A stretch of DNA of 64,000 nucleotides from DASUCS01 sp041166385 (GTDB lineage: Bacteria; Actinomycetota; Acidimicrobiia; Acidimicrobiales; JACDCH01). The notes below the pieces were generated by a model. The model saw nothing but the letters and a program-made list of their open reading frames with translations. It made no database searches and was not told where the DNA came from. The translations under genes were made by a program, and so were the position numbers. Shown here in pieces: positions 16,858 to 25,034 of this stretch. Location of the stretch: contig JBEEFW010000122.1 in assembly GCA_041166385.1 (NCBI GenBank), forward strand, positions 25,876-89,875. Direction: 5' to 3'. The first letter of the stretch is position 1, and every line of letters starts with the position of its first letter.

Positions 16858-17782
16858 CTATTGGGTTCATTTCTCCACCAACGTCGCGATCACAGCGCTC
16901 GCGGCCCTTGGGCTCTACGTGTGCTTCATCGCGGGTCAGTACTCGCTAGGTCACGCCGCCCTCCTCGGTTCCGGCTCCTACGCCGCCGGAACCGTGTCGA
17001 TGAACACCGGTCTTTCTCCCATCGTCGGAATTGCCTGTGGAGTCCTGGCCGGCGCGGGGATGGGACTCGTGATGGGCGGCTTGCTGGGACTTCGGCTACG
17101 CGAGTTCTACCTGGCGATCGGGACGCTCGCCTTCAATCTCGGTGCGGTCGTCGTCGTTCTCAATACCGATGCACTTGGAGGAACACTCGGGCTGTTGGGC
17201 GTCAGGCTCGAGGACGTCGGCGACTACGCGGTCGGCTCCGTCATTTTGGTGGCCACTGGCATCTATTGCTTGGAGCGCACGCGGCTCGGCCGCGCCATGC
17301 GAGCGCTGCACGACGACGAGGTGCTCGCAGCCGCGAACGGCGTTCGGGTGTGGCGAGTCAAGTTGGCCGCGTTCACGATCGGTGGCGCCATTACGGGGCT
17401 CGGCGGCGGGCTCTACGCCCACTATCTCGCAGTCGTGCGCCCCGAGAACTTCGGCTTCCAACGATCGAGCGAACTGTGGGTACCCGTGATCGTTGGTGGA
17501 ACCACCCTTGTGATCGGGCCAATTGTGGGCGCGATCGTCAGCGGACTCATCCCCGAGGTCATCAACCGCTACCTCGAGGTTGACCCGATCCTCATTGCTG
17601 GTTGCCTACTGATGGTCGTCGCGTTGTTCAGGCCAGTAGGTCTCATCCGTAAGGGCGACGTGAGACGACTCCGGACCTGGTGGCGGCGGCGTCGCGAGGG
17701 ACGAGACGATGATGACCGGCCCGACGATCGCATTCCATCGGCGCCAGTAACACCCGACGCAACCGCCATGACCGTCCCGTAG
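16838..17782 (+). CDS. Branched-chain amino acid-type ABC permease, LivM type
   Basis: The product is about 314 residues. Its membrane segments include ITALAALGLYVCFIAGQYSL, GHAALLGSGSYAAG, the LivM-type GLRLREFYLAIGTLAFNL and the coupling segment ANGVRVWRVKLAAFTIGGAI. The C-terminal tail is charged and Arg/Asp-rich. The start is a TTG at 16838 with an excellent GGGAGG 6 nt upstream, and it overlaps the livH end by 20 nt. It completes the importer. Confidence 0.92.
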   Translation: MSLLLSDYWVHFSTNVAITALAALGLYVCFIAGQYSLGHAALLGSGSYAAGTVSMNTGLSPIVGIACGVLAGAGMGLVMGGLLGLRLREFYLAIGTLAFNLGAVVVVLNTDALGGTLGLLGVRLEDVGDYAVGSVILVATGIYCLERTRLGRAMRALHDDEVLAAANGVRVWRVKLAAFTIGGAITGLGGGLYAHYLAVVRPENFGFQRSSELWVPVIVGGTTLVIGPIVGAIVSGLIPEVINRYLEVDPILIAGCLLMVVALFRPVGLIRKGDVRRLRTWWRRRREGRDDDDRPDDRIPSAPVTPDATAMTVP

Positions 17783-17993
17783 CCGCCTCCGCCGCTTCGT
17801 GTCTGAGGCTTCTGAGACGTTGCGTAGGTCACCCGTGGGCAGGGGCGACGGGGTCTCTCCGAGGAGATCGAATTCGAGACGTACGCGCGATCGAGCCACC
17901 GATGACGACGCCTTGCGCATCAGGTCGAGCTCGCCTCGCAATCTCAATGCTTTGCCAATGTGGGGTCTTCAATCGGCGGTAGTTCAGATCACT

Positions 17994-18560
17994 ATGAATG
18001 GAGCGAGTATGCGCTGGAAATGGAGCGGAGGTTTCGCCTTGCGCACCTCAGCGGACACAAAGGGTGACGTACAGCGGGTTCTTCGCAAGCTCGAGGCAAC
18101 CGATCAGGCACAAACGATTTTGCGACTCGTGGCGAATTCTCCGCACGTGTTTCGCCCATTCGTGCTGCTCTCGAATTCACTGACCTATTTGGCGAAGCTT
18201 CCCGCTAAGGATCGAGAGGTTGTCGTTCTGTATCTCGCTCATCGAGAAGGCGCGCCCTATGAGTGGGAGGCGCATCTTGGCCCCGCACGAAGCGCGGGCC
18301 TGACCGAGCCTCAGATAGACGCGCTCCGAGAGGGTCGAGCGCGGTCTGATGTCGGCCTCTTTGATGACGCCCAGGTCTTAGCGATCGACCTTTGCGATCA
18401 CCTTGCCAGCGGAGGTCATCTGACTGACGATCATTGGCACGCAGCGCGCACGGCCTGGAGTGACGAAGGCGCGACGGACTTCATGTTTACCGTCGCGTGG
18501 TGGGGGGGGTTCGTACCTATCGTCGCGAGATCGCTGGACCTGCAGCCGACTCAAGACTGA
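17994..18560 (+). CDS. Carboxymuconolactone decarboxylase (AhpD-fold) family protein
   Basis: The product is about 188 residues from ATG 17994. The central part resembles CMD/AhpD proteins: FRPFVLLSNSLTYLAKLPAK, DREVVVLYLAHREGAPYEWE and HLGPARSAGLTEPQIDALR. The position where AhpD has its CxxC peroxidatic motif reads AHREGAPYEWEAH with no cysteines. It therefore resembles the non-redox group (decarboxylase, hydrolase or unknown), in which Glu and His residues act instead. The 211 nt before it may hold its own promoter; otherwise it is the last gene of the transporter operon. Lower GC upstream codons suggest the island extends to here. Confidence 0.78.
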   Translation: MNGASMRWKWSGGFALRTSADTKGDVQRVLRKLEATDQAQTILRLVANSPHVFRPFVLLSNSLTYLAKLPAKDREVVVLYLAHREGAPYEWEAHLGPARSAGLTEPQIDALREGRARSDVGLFDDAQVLAIDLCDHLASGGHLTDDHWHAARTAWSDEGATDFMFTVAWWGGFVPIVARSLDLQPTQD

Positions 18561-19060
18561 AACTGACTCCACGGTGCACCTGCGTTGTTCTGCGGCAAGA
18601 CCTCGAGAACCTGCGCTCCGACGCCGAACCGTCCGACGGCGTAGCAACCCGCGCTGCGCTCGGCCTCAAGCGCATCGGCAGCCTCGACCGACAGAGCAGC
18701 GATGCAGCCGGTCGGAAGCACCTCGATGACGCAAAGAAAGCGCCGCCTCGGGGGGTTGGTTCGGCCGCGGAGCTCATCATCCGCCAGCCCCATACGCTCA
18801 ATGATAATCAGAAATAGCATAAACACAAGCCATTTTTGGTGATCCCTCCTTGAGACGACAGCATCGAGCCGTCGCGTCGTCCAGTCTGGGCTGTTTCGCC
18901 CACCCGACTGTGGTGAGCTTGTGTCGTAGTTCGGACTCGACAGGTCGGGGCGGCGAATCGCTCGGCCGAGTTGGAAACCGATGCTCTATCGCCTGAGCTA
19001 CGGGGGCGGGGGGCGGACCGGCGCGAAACGTGGGAGAAAACCTCCAACGACTCGAGCCGG
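18561..19060. other. Gene-poor spacer with AT-rich block and tRNA remnant
   Basis: About 500 nt contain no frame I can support. Around 18795-18850 there is an unusually AT-rich stretch (for example AATGATAATCAG and CCATTTTTGG). At 18970-19007 the minus strand carries a tRNA 5'-half described separately. The apparent reading frames contain the shadow translation of that tRNA. This spacer separates the catabolic island from the GC-richer genes to its right. Confidence 0.6.
18970..19007 (-). pseudogene. Fragment of a tRNA-Arg(CCT)-like gene, 5' half only
   Basis: Reading the minus strand from 19007, GCCCCCG forms a normal 5' acceptor strand, then TAGCTCAGGCGATAGAGC forms a D-arm with box A. The next bases ATCGGTTTCC reach the anticodon loop as in actinobacterial tRNA-Arg(CCT). 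After TTTCC the expected pairing strand is missing, and no T-arm or matching CGGGGGC acceptor strand follows. It cannot fold as a tRNA. It is probably left by recombination or integration at a tRNA-Arg gene. Confidence 0.6.
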
Positions 19061-19498
19061 TTAGGGGAAGCAGAGGCTAAACGACCGCTGAGGTGGTCGA
19101 CTGCGTATCGGCCTGACCCGAGCAGCTCGTCGCCTCGGCCGCGACGCGGGTTGGGAGACGGCTCGTGCCCGGGAACTCATCAATAGATGGTCACATTGTC
19201 GATGTTGCCGAGGCCGCTGACCTCGAGGGCGCGGTGGGACCACGTCTGCCGCCCCTTGGATGTCAATGAAAACTCCAGCTGCGGCGAGCCGGGCGATGAC
19301 GCAGAGACCGGGCGAGTCGATCAAGGTTGCCGCGTGCATGTCGAGCGTGATGCGGCGGCCGCCGAGGCGGTCAGCGTCCTGGATACGTTCGAAGAACTCG
19401 GGCACGGCTGCGAGATCGATCTCTCCGGTGAGGACGATGGTCGGCTGCTCACTGTCCGCGTCGAGCACGATCGAGAAGGATGCTTCCCGGTCGCTCAC
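19061..19498 (-). CDS. STAS-domain protein (anti-sigma factor antagonist-like) with frameshifted C-terminus
   Basis: Residues 1-85 are a good STAS domain: PTIVLTGEIDLAAVPEFF, then ITLDMHAATLIDSPGLCVIA with the conserved D-S where the antagonist serine is phosphorylated, then FIDIQGAADVV. After residue 88 the frame turns into an Arg/Pro-rich tail of about 57 residues. One nucleotide removed from the GGG at 19235-19237 restores HRALEVSGLGNIDNVTIY and a stop at 19180, giving about 105 residues like the intact paralogue at 40874-41194. So this is a one-base insertion in a short homopolymer, by mutation or base-calling error. It follows DUF5996 by 24 nt on the same strand. Confidence 0.75.
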   Translation of the reverse strand: MSDREASFSIVLDADSEQPTIVLTGEIDLAAVPEFFERIQDADRLGGRRITLDMHAATLIDSPGLCVIARLAAAGVFIDIQGAADVVPPRPRGQRPRQHRQCDHLLMSSRARAVSQPASRPRRRAARVRPIRSRPPQRSFSLCFP

Positions 19499-19522
19499 GG
19501 CAGGAGTCTGTCGACTTCGCCG

Positions 19523-20464
19523 TTAGCCACCAGCGGACTTGGGAACGGTGCGAGTCGCCTCGAGCGCGGCGCGGTCCCACGCGCCGAGGTTTGCGGCCGC
19601 TTCGTAGGTCGTCTGAAAGAACGAGAGGAGTGTTGCATCGGGATCTGACGCGTTGCGCACGGTTGCGTACGGCAGGAGGAACTCGCCGAGACCAGCGTCG
19701 TGAAACGCCTCCCTTGGTTCCACCGGCCACTCGGCGAAACCGGCGGGTTCGGGATAGGCGTACGCGTAGAACATCGCGTCGTCGTCGCCACCGGGCCAAA
19801 ACCCGCAGCTCGACACCTCGTGGCTGTACGCCATCTCCTGCACCCAGTCGGGACAGTTCGGTACCCCGCCGCGATGTTTCGGTGCTGGTCGGCCCGAGAA
19901 CCGGGTGGTGCACAGGTCGGCGCCACCCCAGAAGAAGTGCACCGGACTGGCTTTGCCGACGAAGCCCGACCGGAACTCGAGCAGCACCCGGTGTACCTGC
20001 ACGAGGGCGAGCCAGAAACCGTGGGCCGCCGCCGGATCATAGGAGCGATGTTGCTCGTCCTCGTCGAACGGAATGGCTACGACCACTTCGGACGGCTTCG
20101 GGGACACGTCAACGCGTATATCCAACTCGTCGAGCGCGCTCATCGTGGCGGCATAGAAGCTCGCGACAGAACGCGGCTCCAGGGCGACCTCTCGGTGTTG
20201 CCCGTCGGTGGTCCGAAGTTCGAGCAGATGGTCGACGAAGTCGAACTCGATCTCGAGGCCGCGATGATCAGCGGGCATGAGTGACGTGGTCAGGCCTCTG
20301 GCCGATACGTAGAGCGTCACCTGCCACCAGTGATTGATCATGGGCATGAGACCCAAGCGGACCTTGCCGACGACTTGTGTCCACATGTGCAGCGTGTCCC
20401 GCGTGTCGTTCCACGCGGGCGTCACGAAGTCAGGCCACACATTGCCCTCTGCTGCTTTGCTCAT
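19523..20464 (-). CDS. DUF5996 family protein
   Basis: The product is 313 residues. The start WPDFVTPAWNDTRDTLHMWT and the segments VGKVRLGLMPMINHWWQVTL and HFFWGGADLCTTRFSGR are typical of the DUF5996 family, with many Trp, His and Phe and no membrane segment. Its function is not established. DPAAAHGFWLALVQVHRVLL and the C-terminal FYAYAYPEPAGFAEWPV are also family features. It probably forms a transcript with the STAS gene downstream and perhaps with the helicase and small gene upstream (57-nt gap). Confidence 0.82.
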   Translation of the reverse strand: MSKAAEGNVWPDFVTPAWNDTRDTLHMWTQVVGKVRLGLMPMINHWWQVTLYVSARGLTTSLMPADHRGLEIEFDFVDHLLELRTTDGQHREVALEPRSVASFYAATMSALDELDIRVDVSPKPSEVVVAIPFDEDEQHRSYDPAAAHGFWLALVQVHRVLLEFRSGFVGKASPVHFFWGGADLCTTRFSGRPAPKHRGGVPNCPDWVQEMAYSHEVSSCGFWPGGDDDAMFYAYAYPEPAGFAEWPVEPREAFHDAGLGEFLLPYATVRNASDPDATLLSFFQTTYEAAANLGAWDRAALEATRTVPKSAGG

Positions 20465-20521
20465 CGCACGACAGTGTGCTCTGGCCGAGCGCAGCTGTCT
20501 TCTAACCGATGGCGTCGCTCA

Positions 20522-20800
20522 TCACGCCGGTTCCTCAGGCTCCGCGAGCAAGTCCGCAGAGACTGCGAGGGCGGCGGCGAGTCCGGCGGCGCGTTCGACG
20601 ACGGCGGCGATGTAGTGCTCCGTTGAGCTCGCGCCTCGCAATGGCGGCGCACCGAGTGAGGTGATGAGGGCGGCGGGCTCAGGCGAGACCCGGATCGGCT
20701 CGGGCGCGTCCGGCGTCGGCACTGGGTCCCACAGGCCCTTCTGCTTGGTCGGCTGCCGGTTGGAGCGCCCGCCGCGTCGGGGGCGGCGTTGTTCGCTCAT
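20522..20800 (-). CDS. Small protein coupled to the SNF2 helicase
   Basis: The product is 92 residues that I do not recognise. The first 20 residues are strongly basic (RRPRRGGRSNRQPTKQKG), the middle is Pro-rich, and the C-terminal 35 residues are an Ala-rich helix (AAVVERAAGLAAALAV) ending acidic. Its ATG overlaps the stop of the helicase gene as ATGA, so the two are translationally coupled. The basic tail suggests nucleic-acid or helicase contact, but this is inference only. Confidence 0.65.
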   Translation of the reverse strand: MSEQRRPRRGGRSNRQPTKQKGLWDPVPTPDAPEPIRVSPEPAALITSLGAPPLRGASSTEHYIAAVVERAAGLAAALAVSADLLAEPEEPA

Positions 20801-23800
20801 TGGGCTTCCTCCGTGAGCAACGACTCGGGATCGAGCCCCAGCGCGGCACGCAACTGGTCGGCGCTGAGATCGTCCAGCGAGCTCGACTTCGGCAACACGA
20901 GATCTGCGACCTGACGCTTGCCCGCGACGATGTCTTCGACGCGTTCATCGATCGTGCCGGGACACACCAAGCGGTGCGACACGACCGTGCGCGTCTGGCC
21001 GATGCGCCAGGCGCGGTCGCGCGCCTGATCTTCCTTGGCGGGGTTCCACCACCGGTCGTACAGCACGACATGGTTCGCGGCGGTGAGATTGAGACCGGTG
21101 CCGCCCGCGGTCAACGACAGCACCATCGCGCCGGGACCGGTGCCGCTTTGGAACTCCTTGACGAGACGGTCGCGGACGGTACGAGTCTGTCCGCCGTGGT
21201 AGCACGCGATGGGCGTACCGGTGACCTCTGACAGGTGCTCCGCAAGCCGCACCCCCCATTGCGCGAAGTGCGTGAAGATCAGCATCCGTTCGCGCGCGGC
21301 GAAGACGGCTTCGATGAGCTCTTCGAGGCGCGCGAGCTTGCCCGAACCGCCAGCGAGGGGCCGCCCGTCGTCCTGATACGCGGCGGGATGGTTGCAGATC
21401 TGCTTGAGCGCGGTGATCGCAGCCAGCACTGCGCCCTTCTTGACCGGGATTCCCTTGGCCGGGTCCGCGATCAGCGAATCGAGCACCGCCTGATAGAGCC
21501 CGATCTGCTCGAGGGTCATGGTGCAGTGGTCGAGTTCATCGATCTTGTCGGGCAACTCTGCCGCCACCTCGGGCTCAGCCTTCGTGCGACGGAACACAAG
21601 GATGCCGTTCAGGGCTCGCAGCGCTTCCTCGCCGTCGCCGGCGAGCTGCGCGGTGAACATCGCCCGCGTGCCGACGAGATCGGGATTGCAGTAGTCGAGG
21701 ATCGACCACAGATCACCGACGCCGTTCTCGATCGGCGTTCCGGTGAGTGCGATGCGCGTCTGCGCCGGGATTCGTCGTAGCTGCTGGCTGGTTTCGCTGT
21801 TCGGATTCTTGATGGCCTGCGCCTCGTCGAGCACCACGTATCGCCACGACATCTTCGCCAACGCGTTCACATCGCGGACCGCAGTCCCATACGTGGTGAT
21901 GATGATGTCGGCGTCTGCGGCTTCGGCCCGCAGCGCGGCGGCGGTGGACCGCGCCGCGCCGTGATGCACCACGACTCGCATGTCCGGCGAGAACTTGTGG
22001 GCTTCCGCTTGCCAGTTGCCGACGACGGCGGCCGGTGCGATCACCAGGGCGGTGCCTTCGCCGGCCGAGCGGGCCAGATGCGCGAGCACCGTGGGTGTCT
22101 TGCCGAGCCCCATGTCGAGCGCGAGGCAACCCCCGAGGTCGACGGCGTCGAGGAAGCCGAGCCAGCCGAGCGCGTCGGACTGGTAGGTCCGTAGCTGGCC
22201 GACGAACCCGTCCGGTGGGTCGACGGGCTCTCGCGACGCCGACGAGGCCTTGTCGAGCAGGTCCGCCGCCCAGCCCGCGCCCTCGATGCGGATCGGGTGG
22301 CCGAACGCCGTCCCTTCGAGCCCGACCGCTTGCCGCAGGATCGCCGCGCCGGTCAGCTGCGTGGTCTTGGCTCGCTCGGCGAGCGCGGCGGCGGCTTCCT
22401 GCAGGTCGAGCTGGTTGAGCTCGACCCACTCGCCCCGGGACTGCACCAACGGCCGCGCCTGCGCCGCCAACCGCGAAACGTCTTCAGCCGTGAGCTCCAC
22501 GTCGTCGAAGAGCGCCGACCAGCGCACGTTGTTGAGTTGCTGCGCGCCGACGACTCGATCACCCTTCGGTTCGGCGAACAGCCTCAGGGCGGGTTTCGGC
22601 GTGCGGCGGGAGAGAGCGGGGACTCGCACGTCGAAGCCCGCGGCCTGGAGCACCGGTCCGGTCCGTGTCATGAACTCCCACGCCTCGTCGGTGCTCAGGT
22701 ACACCTGACCCCGGCGCATCGCGCCAGCTCGCTGGAGCACCGGCAGGAGCCGTTCGACGCGATCCAGTTCATCTGCGACCGGCTGCGTCGACTTCGACGC
22801 GGCCAGCGCCTGCTCGACGTCGATCAAACTGCGTCCCGCTCCAGGGCCGAGCACAGACAAGAACCAGGCGTCGCCCTGTTGGTGCACGAGCTGCACGACG
22901 AGGACGGGGCGCGAGGGGCTCAGCACCGACCGGGCCCATCGTTGCAACCGATGGGCGGCGTCGTTGCCTGCGTTTGTCGGAGCCTTGAACGGGGTGCCAT
23001 CGAGTCGCGTGACGAGCGACTCGGCCACGTCCGACGGTGTGCGGACGGTCGGCGGGGGTGCGGGCAGTTCGAAGGACCTAGCGGCCTGTGAGACGACCGC
23101 GTGCACGACCGCATCGATCACGTCGCGCGTGAGCGTCCGAGCGAGTGTCGACCGCGGTGCGAGGAGCTGCACGGTGCTCGGCATCAGCCGAGCGAGACGG
23201 TCCAGCGTCGAGTTGTCCAACAGGGCGGCCTGCCAACGCACGGCCACGGTCGTCGAGCCACTCGCTTGCCGCGTCGTCTGCGCCGACGGCACGACCGCAC
23301 CGCGCGCGACGTGGTTCACCGCGAGAACTGCGACGTTGCTCAGCCAGTGCACGCTCGCGCCGAGTCGTTCCGGGTCGGGAGTGGCGCCGACCGCCACGAG
23401 CCAACCGAGCGCGTCAGCAACCGGGATCGACACGGACTCGGCCCGCCGTCCGCCGTCGAGTGGCACGCCGGCATGGGCACGCCATCCCAGTGCGGGCCCG
23501 CGCAAGGCCTCGAGACGATCGGCCAACTCGTCGTTCGTCGCCGGTGACCCCGTCGGCGCCGCGGCCCACACGACGACCTCGCCGTCAGCCCAGGAGCACT
23601 GGAGGCGAACGCCTTCCTCTCGAGGTTGGGGCTTCGTCACGGAGGCCGGCCGCAACGGTTCGTCGTCGTCGTCTCCGAGCAGGAGTTGCACCTGTCGCAG
23701 CCCCTCGAGCTCCTCCGCGAAGTCCGCGATGACCTGGGCCCGTTCCGGGCCCTTCAGCCCGTGGACGGACTCCAAACGCCGCTGCGTTTCGGCAAACAGG

Positions 23801-24000
23801 CGATCGACGACCGCGAACGATGCCGCGTTGTCGGCCTGGATCAGCTCGAGTTGCGCGGACGAGGCGTGGTCCGCTGCGACCGCCCAGATGGCAGCCTCGA
23901 GGGCATCTATGTCGTGAGCAATGTTCAAAGAAGAAAGCGCTCCTCGGCGCCGTCTCGCACGCGTGCGTTGCGCGGAGTTGCCCGGCCTGGCATGCAGCAC
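20797..24000 (-). CDS. SNF2-family DEAD/DEAH-box ATPase (bacterial Swi2/Snf2 helicase)
   Basis: The product is 1067 residues. The N-terminal 550 residues hold the SNF2-associated region (SNF2_N-linked beta-rich segments such as QVYLSTDEAWEFM). Motif I LDMGLGKTPTVLAHL lies near residue 630, motif II VLDEAQAIKN near 722, motif III LTGTPIENGVGDLW near 745 and motif V/VI VLSLTAGGTGLNLTAA and DQARDRAWRIGQTR near 1000. It should translocate on duplex DNA with ATP, as HepA/RapA-like and ZZ-type bacterial Snf2 proteins do in transcription recycling or repair. The exact start is unclear: ATG 24000 adds about 25 Arg-rich residues before the first helical segment IAHDIDALEAAIW. The small gene downstream is coupled by ATGA. 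Confidence 0.93.
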   Translation of the reverse strand: MLHARPGNSAQRTRARRRRGALSSLNIAHDIDALEAAIWAVAADHASSAQLELIQADNAASFAVVDRLFAETQRRLESVHGLKGPERAQVIADFAEELEGLRQVQLLLGDDDDEPLRPASVTKPQPREEGVRLQCSWADGEVVVWAAAPTGSPATNDELADRLEALRGPALGWRAHAGVPLDGGRRAESVSIPVADALGWLVAVGATPDPERLGASVHWLSNVAVLAVNHVARGAVVPSAQTTRQASGSTTVAVRWQAALLDNSTLDRLARLMPSTVQLLAPRSTLARTLTRDVIDAVVHAVVSQAARSFELPAPPPTVRTPSDVAESLVTRLDGTPFKAPTNAGNDAAHRLQRWARSVLSPSRPVLVVQLVHQQGDAWFLSVLGPGAGRSLIDVEQALAASKSTQPVADELDRVERLLPVLQRAGAMRRGQVYLSTDEAWEFMTRTGPVLQAAGFDVRVPALSRRTPKPALRLFAEPKGDRVVGAQQLNNVRWSALFDDVELTAEDVSRLAAQARPLVQSRGEWVELNQLDLQEAAAALAERAKTTQLTGAAILRQAVGLEGTAFGHPIRIEGAGWAADLLDKASSASREPVDPPDGFVGQLRTYQSDALGWLGFLDAVDLGGCLALDMGLGKTPTVLAHLARSAGEGTALVIAPAAVVGNWQAEAHKFSPDMRVVVHHGAARSTAAALRAEAADADIIITTYGTAVRDVNALAKMSWRYVVLDEAQAIKNPNSETSQQLRRIPAQTRIALTGTPIENGVGDLWSILDYCNPDLVGTRAMFTAQLAGDGEEALRALNGILVFRRTKAEPEVAAELPDKIDELDHCTMTLEQIGLYQAVLDSLIADPAKGIPVKKGAVLAAITALKQICNHPAAYQDDGRPLAGGSGKLARLEELIEAVFAARERMLIFTHFAQWGVRLAEHLSEVTGTPIACYHGGQTRTVRDRLVKEFQSGTGPGAMVLSLTAGGTGLNLTAANHVVLYDRWWNPAKEDQARDRAWRIGQTRTVVSHRLVCPGTIDERVEDIVAGKRQVADLVLPKSSSLDDLSADQLRAALGLDPESLLTEEAQ

Positions 24001-24070
24001 GTGGTCCCCGGGATGGACCGACCACCGCCATCAACGGCGGGATACCAAGGACAACTCTATCGAGTTTGGC

Positions 24071-24898
24071 TCAGCGGAGCTTCCACTCGATGCGTTTGCC
24101 GGAGGCGAAGAACTCCTGGCCCTCAGCGATGGACTCGGGGTTCGTGCCCATCGCGACGAACGCATAGCCGAGATCGATCGCTTGTTGGCGGGTGTGCTCG
24201 AGCCCGGCCCAGATCGCTCGCACCGTGCCCTGAATGGCGAGGGGAGGGGCACTGGCGATGGCGGCGGCCGCCCACTCAGCGGCTGGGGCCAGCTCTGCCG
24301 GCGGGACCACCTCCGACACGAGGCCGATGTCGAACGCCCGCTGCGCACCGAGGCGCTCGTGGTTGCCGAGCAACGACAACCGCATGATCTCGTGGAAGGG
24401 CATCTTCTGCAGCATGTGAATCGGCTCGAAGGCCGCCGTCATGCCGTAGGTGACGTGCGGGTCGAAGAACGTGGCGTGCTCGGCCGCGATGATGAACTCG
24501 ACCTCGCCGAGGATGTAGAAGGCGCCGCCGCAGGCCATTCCGTTGACGGCCGCGATCACCGGCTTCCACAGGTCGCAGCTCTTCGGGCCGATGTTGGTGC
24601 CCGGGTCGTCGAACATGAAGGGCGTCGTACCGCTGCCGACGACCTTCTCGTTCTGGTCGCTGCCTTCGCCCATCGTCTCGGTGCGGTCGATGCCGACGCA
24701 GAACGCCTTCTCGCCGGCGCCGGTGAGCACCACGCAGCGGACGTCGTCGTTGCGTCGCAATCCGGTCCACAGCGTGTGCAACTCGCGCTGCATCTGCACG
24801 TTGAAGGCGTTGTGCACCTCAGGCCGGTTCAGCGTGACGTAAGCAACGCCTGCGCGCTCCTCGTAGAGCAGAGTCTCGAAGTCCCCCATCGGACTCAT
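24071..24898 (-). CDS. Enoyl-CoA hydratase/isomerase (crotonase) family protein
   Basis: The product is 275 residues. Crotonase features are VAYVTLNRPEVHNAFNVQMQ at the start, oxyanion segment EKAFCVGIDRTETMGEGS near 60-80, AAVNGMACGGAFYILGEVEF near 115-135 and TFFDPHVTYGMTAAFEPIHM where the catalytic Glu/Asp loop lies. The last of these departs from the usual GLPE signature, so it may be a non-hydratase member. ATG 24898 is used; an ATG 9 nt inside is an alternative. It is on the helicase strand but separated by 70 nt and diverges from the cyclase genes. Confidence 0.87.
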   Translation of the reverse strand: MSPMGDFETLLYEERAGVAYVTLNRPEVHNAFNVQMQRELHTLWTGLRRNDDVRCVVLTGAGEKAFCVGIDRTETMGEGSDQNEKVVGSGTTPFMFDDPGTNIGPKSCDLWKPVIAAVNGMACGGAFYILGEVEFIIAAEHATFFDPHVTYGMTAAFEPIHMLQKMPFHEIMRLSLLGNHERLGAQRAFDIGLVSEVVPPAELAPAAEWAAAAIASAPPLAIQGTVRAIWAGLEHTRQQAIDLGYAFVAMGTNPESIAEGQEFFASGKRIEWKLR

Positions 24899-25034
24899 CT
24901 TTCAGGGGATTCACGGCACGCGCCAACCCGCCCGGGCGATGCGGAAATCGACACAACCCGGACACTGTCCGCGCTGGTGCTGATTGGCTCGTACGCTCTT
25001 GCCGAACGCGGATGTTGTGACAGGGGGTGATCCA

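Noticed and set aside
17799..17993. N-terminal extension of the CMD-like protein by 65 residues
   Set aside because: The extension is Arg/Ser/Asp-rich and not conserved; ATG 17994 gives a normal family length.
18970..19007. Functional tRNA gene
   Set aside because: The 5' half is convincing, but the anticodon stem, T-arm and 3' acceptor strand do not pair, even allowing a long variable arm.
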